From Acidovorax sp. YS12 (GTDB lineage Bacteria > Pseudomonadota > Gammaproteobacteria > Burkholderiales > Burkholderiaceae_C), in contig CP053915.1 of the NCBI GenBank assembly GCA_021496925.1, positions 2,294,001-2,358,000 of the forward strand: a stretch of 64,000 nt of DNA, read 5' to 3'. The notes beneath the pieces are model-generated. The model had not been told where the DNA came from, searched no databases, and saw nothing but the letters and a program-made list of their open reading frames with translations. The first letter of the stretch is position 1; each line of letters begins with the position of its first letter. Below are positions 29,998-37,747 of the stretch, piece by piece. A program made the position numbers and the translations under genes.

Positions 29998-31410
29998 ATG
30001 GCCGCTGACCCCACCAGCTCCTCCACCGCCGGCGCCGCGCGGCGCCAGGTGGCCCACCAGGCCGACGGCCCGCTGGCCCGCAGCGGCAAGGGGCTGCACC
30101 TGCCCGTGCACCTGCTGGGCAAGCTCGCCGCCACCAGCACCCGCCCCGCCGTCATGGCGGGCGAAACCCTGGTGCTGCCGCTGATCGCGCTGGCGCTGGG
30201 CCTGCTCTGGGCGCCCGAGGACCCGCTGCAGGCGCAGGGCGCGTTCCCCTGGCCCTGGCTGGCGCCGGTCGTGCTGGCGCTGCGCTACGGGCCCATGGCC
30301 GGGCTGGGCGGCGCCTGCGTGCTGCTGGCGGGATGGCTGGCGCTCAACCTGGGCCACTTCGACGCTTTCCCGCAGCTGTACTTCCTGGGCGGCCTGATCC
30401 TGGTGCTGCTGGTGGGCGAGTTCTCCAGCCTGTGGCACGCGCGCACGCGGCGCGCGGAAACCCTGCAGTTGTACCTGGACCAGCGCCTGGAGCACCTGGT
30501 GCGCCAGCACTACCTGCTGCGCCTGTCGCACGACCGGCTGGAGCAGGAGCTGATTGGCCGCCCGATGTCGATGCGCGACGCGCTGTCCACCCTGCGCGAG
30601 GTCGGCCGCAGCGAGCGCGCGGAAGAAGAAGGCCCGGCCACCCTGCTGCGCCTGCTGGCGCAGTACTGCCAGCTCGAATCCGCCGCGGTGTACCCGGTCG
30701 CGGGCGAGCAGCCCGTGCCGCAGGCGCTGGCCAGCATCGGCACGGCCAGCGCCCTGCAGGCAGACGACCCGCTGGTGCAGCAGGCGCTGCAAACGCGCAG
30801 GCTGTGCCACATCAGCCAGACCCTGGCCGCCCAGCGCGAATCGCGCTACCTCGTCGTGGCCCCGCTGCTGGACCTGGCGGGCGAGCTGTACGGCCTGCTG
30901 GTGGTCGAGGAACTGCCGTTCTTCGCGCTGCAGGCGGAGAACCTGCAGACCATCCACCTGCTGCTGGGCTACTACACCGACGGCCTGTCGGTGCAGACGC
31001 TGGCCCGCCCCATCGTGCAGGAATTTCCCGGCTGCCCGGCGCTGTTCGCCTTCGAGGTGCAGCGCCTGGCGCACATCCACGCCAGCACCGGCGTGCCCAG
31101 CATCCTCGTGGCGCTGGAGTTCCACGCGCGCGCCGTCTCGCAGGACATACCGCAGCAGATCCAGCGCCTCAAGCGCGAGCTGGACGAGATCTGGCGCATC
31201 GAGGCGCCGCAGCGCGAGGTGCTGGCGGTGCTGATGCCCCTGGGCGACGCCGCCACAGCCGAAGGCTACATCGCGCGGCTGGAGGGCTGGATGCACCAGA
31301 AGGCCGGGAAGTCGCTGGCCGAGGCCGGCGTCTTCGCCCACGTGGTGGCGCTCGACAGCAACGCGCCCATCCACACGGTGCGCCACATCCACGGCATCGC
31401 CCATGCTTAA
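29998..31410 (+). CDS. pelD: PelD: c-di-GMP receptor of the Pel synthase
   Basis: Inner-membrane protein that activates Pel synthesis when it binds c-di-GMP. The 470-residue protein has about four membrane helices (around 45-140), a GAF domain (about 200-320) and a degenerate GGDEF domain. The inhibitory-site motif RxxD is kept as R393-E-L-D396, followed at the usual spacing by 'EAPQREV' where an active cyclase would have GGDEF, so it binds but does not make c-di-GMP. It overlaps pelE by eight bases. Confidence 0.93.
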   Translation: MAADPTSSSTAGAARRQVAHQADGPLARSGKGLHLPVHLLGKLAATSTRPAVMAGETLVLPLIALALGLLWAPEDPLQAQGAFPWPWLAPVVLALRYGPMAGLGGACVLLAGWLALNLGHFDAFPQLYFLGGLILVLLVGEFSSLWHARTRRAETLQLYLDQRLEHLVRQHYLLRLSHDRLEQELIGRPMSMRDALSTLREVGRSERAEEEGPATLLRLLAQYCQLESAAVYPVAGEQPVPQALASIGTASALQADDPLVQQALQTRRLCHISQTLAAQRESRYLVVAPLLDLAGELYGLLVVEELPFFALQAENLQTIHLLLGYYTDGLSVQTLARPIVQEFPGCPALFAFEVQRLAHIHASTGVPSILVALEFHARAVSQDIPQQIQRLKRELDEIWRIEAPQREVLAVLMPLGDAATAEGYIARLEGWMHQKAGKSLAEAGVFAHVVALDSNAPIHTVRHIHGIAHA

Positions 31411-32410
31411 CCTCAAGCTCGGCCTGTCGGCACTGGGGCTGGAGCTCAGCGCCTGGAGCACGCTGATCCTGCTGCAGGAGCGCTCCGACGGCGCGCTGCT
31501 CAGCTACCTGCTGCTGCACGCGCTGGCCAGCGTGGCCCTGTCGCTGACGCTGCTGCCGCTGCTGCCCAAGCGCTTGGCCAACCCGCGCTGGGCCGCGCTG
31601 CTGCTGATGGTGGCCTGCAGCTACGCCGTGCCGGTGGCGGGCTTCCTGGGCGTGGTGGCCGCCTTCGTGGTGCTGCGCCTGTACCGCCAGGGCCACACGC
31701 AGGAGGATTTCGAGTCCCTGCAGATGCCGGAATTCGACCAGCACCAGCGGCGCCAGGGGAGCTTTCGCCACGTCGGCCTGCGCTCGTTCCTGGGCAACAC
31801 GCAGGCGCCGCTGCAGGCGCGCATGCGCGCCATGGCGGCGCTGCAGTACGTCTCGGGGCGCACGGCCTCGCCGCTGCTGCGCTCGGTGCTGAGCGACCCG
31901 AGCGAGGATCTGCGCCTGCTCGCCTACGGCATGCTGGACAACCTGGAAAAGCGCATCAACCGCGCCATTGACGGCGAGCTCGACGCCCTGGGCGCGGCGC
32001 AGGCCGAGGACGCCACCGGCGCCCGCGCGCTGGAGTCGGCGCGGCGCCTGTCGGACCTGTACTGGGAGCTGATCTACCAGGAGCTGGTGCAGGGCGACCT
32101 GCGCGAGCATGCCATCAAGGAATCGCTGCGCTACTGCGAGCAGGTGCTGCAGACCCAGGGCGACAACGCCCCGCTGATCCTGCGCAAGGGGCGGCTGCTG
32201 CACGCCCAGGGGCATGCCGACGCGGCGCAGGCCGCCTACGCGCAGGCCCGCGCGCTCGGCCTGCCGGCCACCCGGGTGCTGCCCTACCAGGCCGAGCTGT
32301 GTTTCGAGCGCGGCGACTTCGCCCAGGCGCGCGCGCTGATGCAGGAGCTGGGGCAGTGGGGCGCCCTGCCACGCCTGCGCCCCGTGATCGACTACTGGAA
32401 CCAGCCATGA
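31403..32410 (+). CDS. pelE: PelE: membrane/TPR subunit of the Pel synthase
   Basis: Inner-membrane component of the Pel synthase complex that links PelD, PelG and PelF. The 335-residue protein has hydrophobic helices near residues 8-25, 32-53 and 65-92, then a soluble helical part with TPR-like repeats (for example 'NAPLILRKGRLLHAQGHADAAQAAYAQA'). Its stop TGA overlaps an ATG at 32407, which in a simple operon would be the start of pelF. Here a structured insertion follows instead. Confidence 0.9.
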   Translation: MLNLKLGLSALGLELSAWSTLILLQERSDGALLSYLLLHALASVALSLTLLPLLPKRLANPRWAALLLMVACSYAVPVAGFLGVVAAFVVLRLYRQGHTQEDFESLQMPEFDQHQRRQGSFRHVGLRSFLGNTQAPLQARMRAMAALQYVSGRTASPLLRSVLSDPSEDLRLLAYGMLDNLEKRINRAIDGELDALGAAQAEDATGARALESARRLSDLYWELIYQELVQGDLREHAIKESLRYCEQVLQTQGDNAPLILRKGRLLHAQGHADAAQAAYAQARALGLPATRVLPYQAELCFERGDFAQARALMQELGQWGALPRLRPVIDYWNQP

Positions 32411-32667
32411 ACCACCCCAAGAACGTGTTGACGGTTTTTTCATGGAGCCCGCAAGGCAGCAAACAGCCGCAATCGAGGCGCGCGCCGCAGGCCATGCTGG
32501 CGGCCTGGCCAAGGCGCGCAACGGCGAGTGCGGCTGTTTGCTGCCTTGCCCGAAGGGTTGCCCCGCAAAAGTGGCATCTGCGGCGTTGCAAATGCTCGCC
32601 GGGCCACCAGCCCGGCTGTGCTTTGCGTCTGGCACCTGCCACTTTTGCGGGGCAACGGGCTCCATGA
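32407..32667 (+). CDS. Possible 86-residue bridging frame between pelE and pelF
   Basis: An ATG overlapping the pelE stop (ATGA, 32407-32410) opens a frame of 86 codons that runs through the whole inserted element and stops at a TGA overlapping the pelF ATG (ATGA, 32664-32667). The peptide is arginine- and alanine-rich with five cysteines and resembles no family I know. Its value may be to let ribosomes travel from pelE to pelF and melt the stem, not to make a useful product. It could also be chance in GC-rich DNA. Confidence 0.35.
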   Translation: MNHPKNVLTVFSWSPQGSKQPQSRRAPQAMLAAWPRRATASAAVCCLARRVAPQKWHLRRCKCSPGHQPGCALRLAPATFAGQRAP

Positions 32668-32684
32668 AAAAACCGTCAACACGT
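32423..32684. mobile_element. 262-bp MITE-like element with perfect terminal inverted repeats
   Basis: The ends are a perfect 29-bp inverted repeat (32423-32451 with 32656-32684). Inside are two perfect 20-bp inverted repeats, 32451-32470 with 32530-32549 and 32557-32576 with 32637-32656. The arms abut, so a single strand folds as a three-way junction of one 29-bp stem and two hairpins. The loops hold smaller palindromes, for example GCCGGGC/GCCCGGC. There is no transposase and no clear target duplication; CCCCAAG on the left and CCTGAAG on the right agree at five of seven bases. I do not recognise the family. Confidence 0.75.
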
Positions 32685-34238
32685 CCTGAAGCACAGGCAG
32701 CCGACATCGCCCTGCTGCTCGAGGGCACGTTTCCCTACGTCAGCGGCGGCGTGTCGAGCTGGATCAACCAGATCATCCGGGCCTACCCGGAGTACCGCTT
32801 CGCCATCGTCTTCCTGGGCAGCCGGCGCGAGGACTACGGCGAATTCCGCTACGCCCTGCCCGACAACGTGGTGCACTTCGAGGAGCACTACCTCTACGCG
32901 CCCATCCACTGGCACCAGCAGCCTGCGCCGCGCCAGGGCAGCGCGCGCGGCGAGGCCCTGGCGCTGCGCCTGATCGACGCCTTCGGCCAGGGCGTGGACA
33001 GCCCCCAGGCCATGGAGGTGTTCCGCGAAGCCGCGCTGGAGCTGCTGCCCGGCGGGGCCCTGCGGCTGGAGGATTTCCTCTACAGCCAGAGCGCCTGGAA
33101 CATCATCTGCGACATCTACCGCAAGCACTGCGCCGACCCGTCGTTCGTGGACTTCTTCTGGACCGTGCGCATCATGTACCAGCCCCTGTGGATGCTGGCG
33201 CGGGTGGCGCGCGAGCTCATTCCGGTGCGCGCGGTGCACTGCGCCTCCACGGGCTACGCGGGCTTCCTGGGCGGCCTGATGGCGCAGACGCGCGGCACGC
33301 CGCTGATCCTGTCGGAGCACGGCATCTACACCAAGGAACGCAAGATCGACCTGTTCAAGAGCGAGTGGATCCGCGACAACCGCAACATCTTCCAGCGCGA
33401 CCCGACCGAGCTGTCGTACTTCCGCCAGATGTGGATCCAGTTCTTCGAGTGGATCGGCCGCTACTGCTACCACTGCGCCGACCCGATCATCGCGCTGTAC
33501 GAAGCCAACCGGCTGCGCCAGGTGCTCGATGGCGCGCCGGCCGGGCGCACCTTCAACATTCCCAACGGCATCCAGCTGGCGCGCTTCGCGCCGCTGCGCG
33601 CGCAGCGCCCCGAGGCGCCGCCGCCCGTGCTGTGCCTGATCGGCCGCGTGGTGCCCATCAAGGACATCAAGACCTTCATCCGCGCCATGCGCCGCGTGGT
33701 CAACCAGCGCCCCGACGCGCAGGGCTGGATCGCCGGGCCCGAGGACGAAGACCCGGCCTACGCCACCGAGTGCCACAACCTGGTGCGCAGCCTGGGGCTG
33801 CAGGAGCACATCCGCTTCCTGGGCTTCCAGCGCGTCGAGGCCCTGATGCCGCAGATCGGCCTGGTGGTGCTGTCCTCCATCAGCGAGGCCCTGCCGCTGG
33901 TGCTGCTCGAAGGCTACGCCGCCGGCGTGCCCACGGTGACGACCGACGTCGGCTCGTGCCGCCAGCTGGTGGAAGGGCTGGACGACGAGGACCGCGCGCT
34001 GGGCCACTCGGGCACGGTGGTGCCGATCGCCGACCCGCAGCGCCTGGCCGACGCGGCGCTGGCCCTGCTCGGCGACCCCGCCGCCTGGCAGGCGGCCAGC
34101 CAGGCGGCCATTGCCCGCGTGGAGCGCTACTACACCGACACGCTGATGTTCGCGCGCTACCGCAAGGTCTACGAGACCGCGCTGGAGCGCACACCCCAAG
34201 CACCCCACGCCCCCGGAGGCCCCGCATGGCAGGCATAG
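32664..34238 (+). CDS. pelF: PelF: Pel glycosyltransferase (GT4)
   Basis: Cytoplasmic retaining glycosyltransferase that polymerises UDP-GalNAc into Pel. The 524-residue protein has the N-terminal 'ALLLEGTFPYVSGGVSSWINQ' typical of PelF, and the GT4 EX7E motif in 'SEALPLVLLEGYAAG'. The only ATG close to this N-terminus (32664) lies within the right arm of the inserted inverted repeat, and the first seven codons are encoded by that arm. A longer form from 32442 would add 74 non-conserved residues. Ribosome site is poor. It overlaps pelG by 13 bases. Confidence 0.92.
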   Translation: MKKPSTRPEAQAADIALLLEGTFPYVSGGVSSWINQIIRAYPEYRFAIVFLGSRREDYGEFRYALPDNVVHFEEHYLYAPIHWHQQPAPRQGSARGEALALRLIDAFGQGVDSPQAMEVFREAALELLPGGALRLEDFLYSQSAWNIICDIYRKHCADPSFVDFFWTVRIMYQPLWMLARVARELIPVRAVHCASTGYAGFLGGLMAQTRGTPLILSEHGIYTKERKIDLFKSEWIRDNRNIFQRDPTELSYFRQMWIQFFEWIGRYCYHCADPIIALYEANRLRQVLDGAPAGRTFNIPNGIQLARFAPLRAQRPEAPPPVLCLIGRVVPIKDIKTFIRAMRRVVNQRPDAQGWIAGPEDEDPAYATECHNLVRSLGLQEHIRFLGFQRVEALMPQIGLVVLSSISEALPLVLLEGYAAGVPTVTTDVGSCRQLVEGLDDEDRALGHSGTVVPIADPQRLADAALALLGDPAAWQAASQAAIARVERYYTDTLMFARYRKVYETALERTPQAPHAPGGPAWQA

Positions 34239-35599
34239 GATTCGAGCTGCGCCACATGCTGCGCAAGAACACCCTGCTGGGGCTGGTGCAGGCCTACGCC
34301 TACGCCGGCGTCATCGGCTCCGGCCCCTGGGTGCTGTCCATCGTCGGCATCCTGCTCATCGGCATCTTCAGCGCCAGCGTGGTGGTGCCCGGCCACCTGG
34401 TGACGCAGTTCCAGACCTCGGTCACCTACCTCGTCGCCTGCAGCCTGATCTACACCGGGCTGGTGCAGCTGGCGTTCACCCGCTTCATCTCGGACCGGCT
34501 GTTCGAGAAGCAAAGGCAGCTCGTCCTGCCCAACCTGCACGGCCTGATGGTGTTCGTGCTGCTCGGCGCGGGCCTGCTCGGCTCGCTGGCGCTGTTCGTG
34601 CTGCTGCCCGGGCAAAGCCTGCTGTACCGGCTGCTGATGCTCGCCGGGTTCACGCTGCTGTGCGGCGTCTGGGTGCTCACGGTGCTGCTGTCGGGCATGA
34701 AGCGCTACAAGGCCATCGTGGCGCTGTTCGGCCTGTCGTACGGGCTGATCGTGGCCGCCTCGCTGCTGATGCGCGCCTGGGGCCTCGAAGGGCTGCTGGG
34801 CGGCTTCGTGCTGGGCCACTACGTGCTGCTGGCGGGCATGTGGCTGCTGGTGGTGAAGGAGTTCAGCCCCGCCAGGCGCCTGGTGGCGTTCGATTTCCTG
34901 CAGCGCGACAAGCTCTACCCCTCGCTGATCGCCATCGGCTTTCTCTACAACCTGGGCATCTGGGCCGACAAGTTCATGTTCTGGTTCTTCCCGCCCACCT
35001 CGGACGAGATCATCGGCAGCCTGCGCGCGTCGCTCATCTACGACCTGCCGGTGTTCCTGTCCTACCTGTCGATCATCCCCGGCATGGCGGTGTTCCTGGT
35101 GCGCATCGAGACCGACTTCGTCGAGTACTACGACAAGTTCTACGACGCCGTGCGCAGCGGCGGCTCGCTGGAATACATCGAGTCGATGCGCGACGAAATG
35201 GTGTACTCCATCCAGCAGGGCCTGGGCGAGATCGCCAAGATCCAGACCCTGGCCGTGCTGACCACCTTCGTGGCCGGCCCGGCGCTGCTCGACGCCCTGG
35301 GCATCTCGCGCCTGTACCTGCCGCTGCTGCATGTGCAGGTGGTCGGCGCGGGCCTGCAGGTCGGGCTGATGGCGGTGCTCAACGTCTTCTTCTACCTCGA
35401 CCAGCGGCGCACCGTGCTGCTGCTGTGCGCCCAGTTCGTGCTGCTCAACGTGCTGCTCACCGGCTACACGCTGCTGTACGGCGCGGCCCTGTACGGCTAC
35501 GGCTTCGCGCTGGCCACGCTGCTGACGCTGGGCACCGGCCTGGCCCTGCTGACGCGCCGCCTGAACCAGCTCGAATACCAGACTTTCATGCTGCAATAG
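34226..35599 (+). CDS. pelG: PelG: inner-membrane Pel exporter
   Basis: Polytopic MOP/flippase-like protein that carries Pel across the inner membrane. The 457-residue protein begins 'MAGIGFELRHMLRKNTLLGLVQAYAYAG' and has about twelve hydrophobic helices. 'GGAGG' precedes the ATG, which lies within the end of pelF. Last of the seven canonical pel genes; the glycosidase-like lipoprotein follows after 57 bases. Confidence 0.94.
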   Translation: MAGIGFELRHMLRKNTLLGLVQAYAYAGVIGSGPWVLSIVGILLIGIFSASVVVPGHLVTQFQTSVTYLVACSLIYTGLVQLAFTRFISDRLFEKQRQLVLPNLHGLMVFVLLGAGLLGSLALFVLLPGQSLLYRLLMLAGFTLLCGVWVLTVLLSGMKRYKAIVALFGLSYGLIVAASLLMRAWGLEGLLGGFVLGHYVLLAGMWLLVVKEFSPARRLVAFDFLQRDKLYPSLIAIGFLYNLGIWADKFMFWFFPPTSDEIIGSLRASLIYDLPVFLSYLSIIPGMAVFLVRIETDFVEYYDKFYDAVRSGGSLEYIESMRDEMVYSIQQGLGEIAKIQTLAVLTTFVAGPALLDALGISRLYLPLLHVQVVGAGLQVGLMAVLNVFFYLDQRRTVLLLCAQFVLLNVLLTGYTLLYGAALYGYGFALATLLTLGTGLALLTRRLNQLEYQTFMLQ

Positions 35600-35656
35600 A
35601 GGCCCGCGAGCCGTCACAATCGCGGCATTCCCGCCAACTCCCTGGAATCCCTCCCC

Positions 35657-36847
35657 ATGCACCACACACCACGCGCACCCTATCGCCTCGCGGCCTCCCT
35701 GCTGGCCCTGACCGCCGCACTGGCGGGCTGCGGGGGCGGGTCGAGCGACTCCGGCGGCGGCACGACGCCCCCCACGCCAACGCAGCAGATCGACCTGGCA
35801 TTCACCAGCCCCGCCGCGGCGCTGAACGTGTACGACGCCAACACCCCCGTGTACCTGGAAGTGCGCGTGGACGTGAACGGCAACCCCGCGGCCAACAACA
35901 CGCCCGTGACCTTCAACGGCGCCGCCGCCAGCTTCGCGCCGGTACAGGCCATGACCGTGGGCGGCAAGGCGACCTCCACGCTCCAGGGCAACCAGATCGG
36001 CCCGCTGCAGGTGCAGGCCACGGCCACCGTGTCCAGCCAGTCGGCCAGCGTCAGCCGCACGCTGTACATCCGTCCCAAGCGCGAGCCGCTGGAAGTGCTG
36101 GTGCCGGCCTACTTCAACCCCGGCAAGGACTCCCCCTGGGACACCCTGGTCAGCGGCGCCAGGAGCTACCCGGACGTGCGCATCACCGCCATCCTGAACC
36201 CGAACAACGGCATCTTCACCAAGGAAGACGCCAAGTTCACCGAGGCCATCACGGCCTTCAAGGCCCAGGGCGGCAAGGTGATCGGCTACGTCTCCACCGC
36301 CTACGGCGACGGCAAGCGCTCGGTGGCCGACGTCAAGGCGAACATCGACAACTACCTCACCTATTACCCGTCCATCGAAGGCATCTTCCTCGACGAGATG
36401 GCCTCCGGCACCAACCGGCTCGACTTCTACCGCGACATCTACAGCTACATCAAAGGCATCAATCCGAACCTGCGCGTGATCGGCAACCCCGGCACCTTCC
36501 CCTCGGCGGCGTATGCCGGAGTGGCCAACGCGCTGGTCACGTTCGAGGGCAAGGAAGCGGCGTACCGCAGCATCGACCCGCAGCCCGGCAACACCTGGGT
36601 CTACGACCGGGCGAACAGCGCGCAGGTCATGCTGGCGCACAACGCCAACACCTGCACCGCCATGCAGAACGCGGTGAAGACCGCCGACCTGGCCCGCACG
36701 AACGCCGGCGTCGTCTACGTCACCGACCTGGAATACGACTACGCCACCGATACCGGCAACCCCTGGGCCAAGCTGCCCACGTACTGGACCCAGTTGCTGG
36801 GCACGGTGGACGCGATCAACAAGAGCCGCGCCCTGCCGTCCTGCTGA
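35657..36847 (+). CDS. Lipoprotein with Ig-like and spherulin-4 (GH135-like) domains
   Basis: Predicted cell-surface or periplasmic glycosidase. The 396-residue precursor has the lipobox LAGC with C25, a Gly/Ser/Thr/Pro linker, an Ig-like domain (about 44-138) and a TIM-barrel-like domain (about 145-390). The latter has 'VLVPAYFNPGKDSPW', 'ITAILNPNNGIF', 'GYVSTAYGDG' and 'EGIFLDEM' with D246-E247, then 'VTFEGKE' with E297. These match the layout of spherulation-specific family 4 proteins; the fungal Sph3 enzyme (GH135) uses an Asp, a Glu next to it and a later Glu to cut alpha-1,4-GalNAc polymers. It follows pelG in the same direction, so Pel is the likely substrate. The activity is inferred. 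Confidence 0.8.
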   Translation: MHHTPRAPYRLAASLLALTAALAGCGGGSSDSGGGTTPPTPTQQIDLAFTSPAAALNVYDANTPVYLEVRVDVNGNPAANNTPVTFNGAAASFAPVQAMTVGGKATSTLQGNQIGPLQVQATATVSSQSASVSRTLYIRPKREPLEVLVPAYFNPGKDSPWDTLVSGARSYPDVRITAILNPNNGIFTKEDAKFTEAITAFKAQGGKVIGYVSTAYGDGKRSVADVKANIDNYLTYYPSIEGIFLDEMASGTNRLDFYRDIYSYIKGINPNLRVIGNPGTFPSAAYAGVANALVTFEGKEAAYRSIDPQPGNTWVYDRANSAQVMLAHNANTCTAMQNAVKTADLARTNAGVVYVTDLEYDYATDTGNPWAKLPTYWTQLLGTVDAINKSRALPSC

Positions 36848-36854
36848 TAACGGC

Positions 36855-36888
36855 GAGGCCCTCTGCCGCTTGCACGGCAGAGGGCCTC
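36855..36888. terminator. Strong hairpin closing the pel block
   Basis: Perfect 14-bp stem (36855-36868 with 36875-36888) with a 6-base loop, seven bases after the lipoprotein stop. No T-run follows on either strand, so termination may be partial or the hairpin may protect the 3' end. The next gene, hisA, converges on it. Confidence 0.65.
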
Positions 36889-36893
36889 GAAAA

Positions 36894-36938
36894 TGATAGC
36901 TGCCCGCGCTTGCTGCAAGCGCCCTGGCAGCCAAAAAG
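36894..36938. repeat. Intergenic repeat, copy 8, at the right border of the pel block
   Basis: 'GATAGCTGCCCGCGCTTGC', then 'TGCAAGCGCCCTGGCAGCC' and AAAAAG, forming an imperfect hairpin. Together with copy 6 it brackets the galE-pel-lipoprotein block. Confidence 0.65.
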
Positions 36939-36942
36939 ACGC

Positions 36943-37683
36943 TTAAACCGTCAGCTCATCGGCGCGTTCCTGCGCGGCGGCGAAGTCGAGGTCGCCCGAA
37001 TAGATGGCGCGGCCGCAGATGACGCCCTCCACGCCCTCGGACTCCACGGCGCACAGTTGCTCGATGTCGGCCATGCCCGCCAGGCCGCCCGAGGCGATCA
37101 CCGGAATGCTCAGCGCCTGCGCCAGCCTGACCGTGGCCTCGACGTTGATGCCCGAGAGCATGCCGTCGCGGCCGATGTCGGTGTAGATGATCGACTCGAC
37201 GCCCCAGTCCTCGAACTTCTTCGCCAGGTCCACCACCTCGTGGCCGGTGAGCTTGCTCCAGCCGTCGGTGGCCACCTTGCCGTCCTTGGCGTCGAGGCCG
37301 ACGATGATGTGGCCGCCGAAGGCGCTGCAGGCGTCCTTCAGGAAGCCGGGGTTCTTCACCGCGGCGGTGCCGATGATGACGTAGCGCATGCCGCCGTCGA
37401 TGTACTTCTCGATGGTGTCGAGGTCGCGGATGCCGCCGCCGAGCTGCACCGGGATCTCGCCGCCCACCTCCTTGAGGATGGACTTGATGGCGCCGTGGTT
37501 CTTGGGCTGGCCGGCAAAGGCGCCGTTCAGGTCCACCAGGTGCAGGCGGCGCGCGCCGGCGGCGACCCACTTGCGCGCCATCGCGGCCGGGTCTTCGCCG
37601 AACGTGGTCGATTGGTCCATATCGCCCTGCTTGAGGCGAACGCAGTGGCCGTCCTTGAGGTCGATGGCAGGAATGAGCAGCAT
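36943..37683 (-). CDS. hisA: Phosphoribosylformimino-5-aminoimidazole carboxamide ribotide isomerase
   Basis: TIM-barrel isomerase, fourth step of histidine synthesis. The 246-residue protein begins 'MLLIPAIDLKDGHCVRLKQGD' with the catalytic aspartate, and has the second one in 'YTDIGRDGMLSG'. Start at 37683 is fixed by this N-terminus. It follows hisH by 64 bases; its usual downstream partner hisF is displaced by the pel block. Confidence 0.96.
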   Translation of the reverse strand: MLLIPAIDLKDGHCVRLKQGDMDQSTTFGEDPAAMARKWVAAGARRLHLVDLNGAFAGQPKNHGAIKSILKEVGGEIPVQLGGGIRDLDTIEKYIDGGMRYVIIGTAAVKNPGFLKDACSAFGGHIIVGLDAKDGKVATDGWSKLTGHEVVDLAKKFEDWGVESIIYTDIGRDGMLSGINVEATVRLAQALSIPVIASGGLAGMADIEQLCAVESEGVEGVICGRAIYSGDLDFAAAQERADELTV

Positions 37684-37747
37684 GGTCGTGCGGATGGGTG
37701 GAAAGAAGAAAAAACGGGCGCCTTCGCCGCCCAGGGAAAAAACGCTC

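Noticed and set aside
32442..32663. N-terminal extension of pelF of 74 residues
   Set aside because: The extra part is encoded by the inserted element, is not like any PelF N-terminus, and a better start lies at 32664, although its ribosome site is weak.
32407..32700. Insertion sequence with transposase
   Set aside because: The element is too short for a transposase and no known IS end was recognised; it is called MITE-like only by its inverted repeats.
34169..36934. Long minus-strand frame opposite pelG and the lipoprotein gene
   Set aside because: Antisense shadow; composition is Gln/His/Ala/Gly/Val with no motif.
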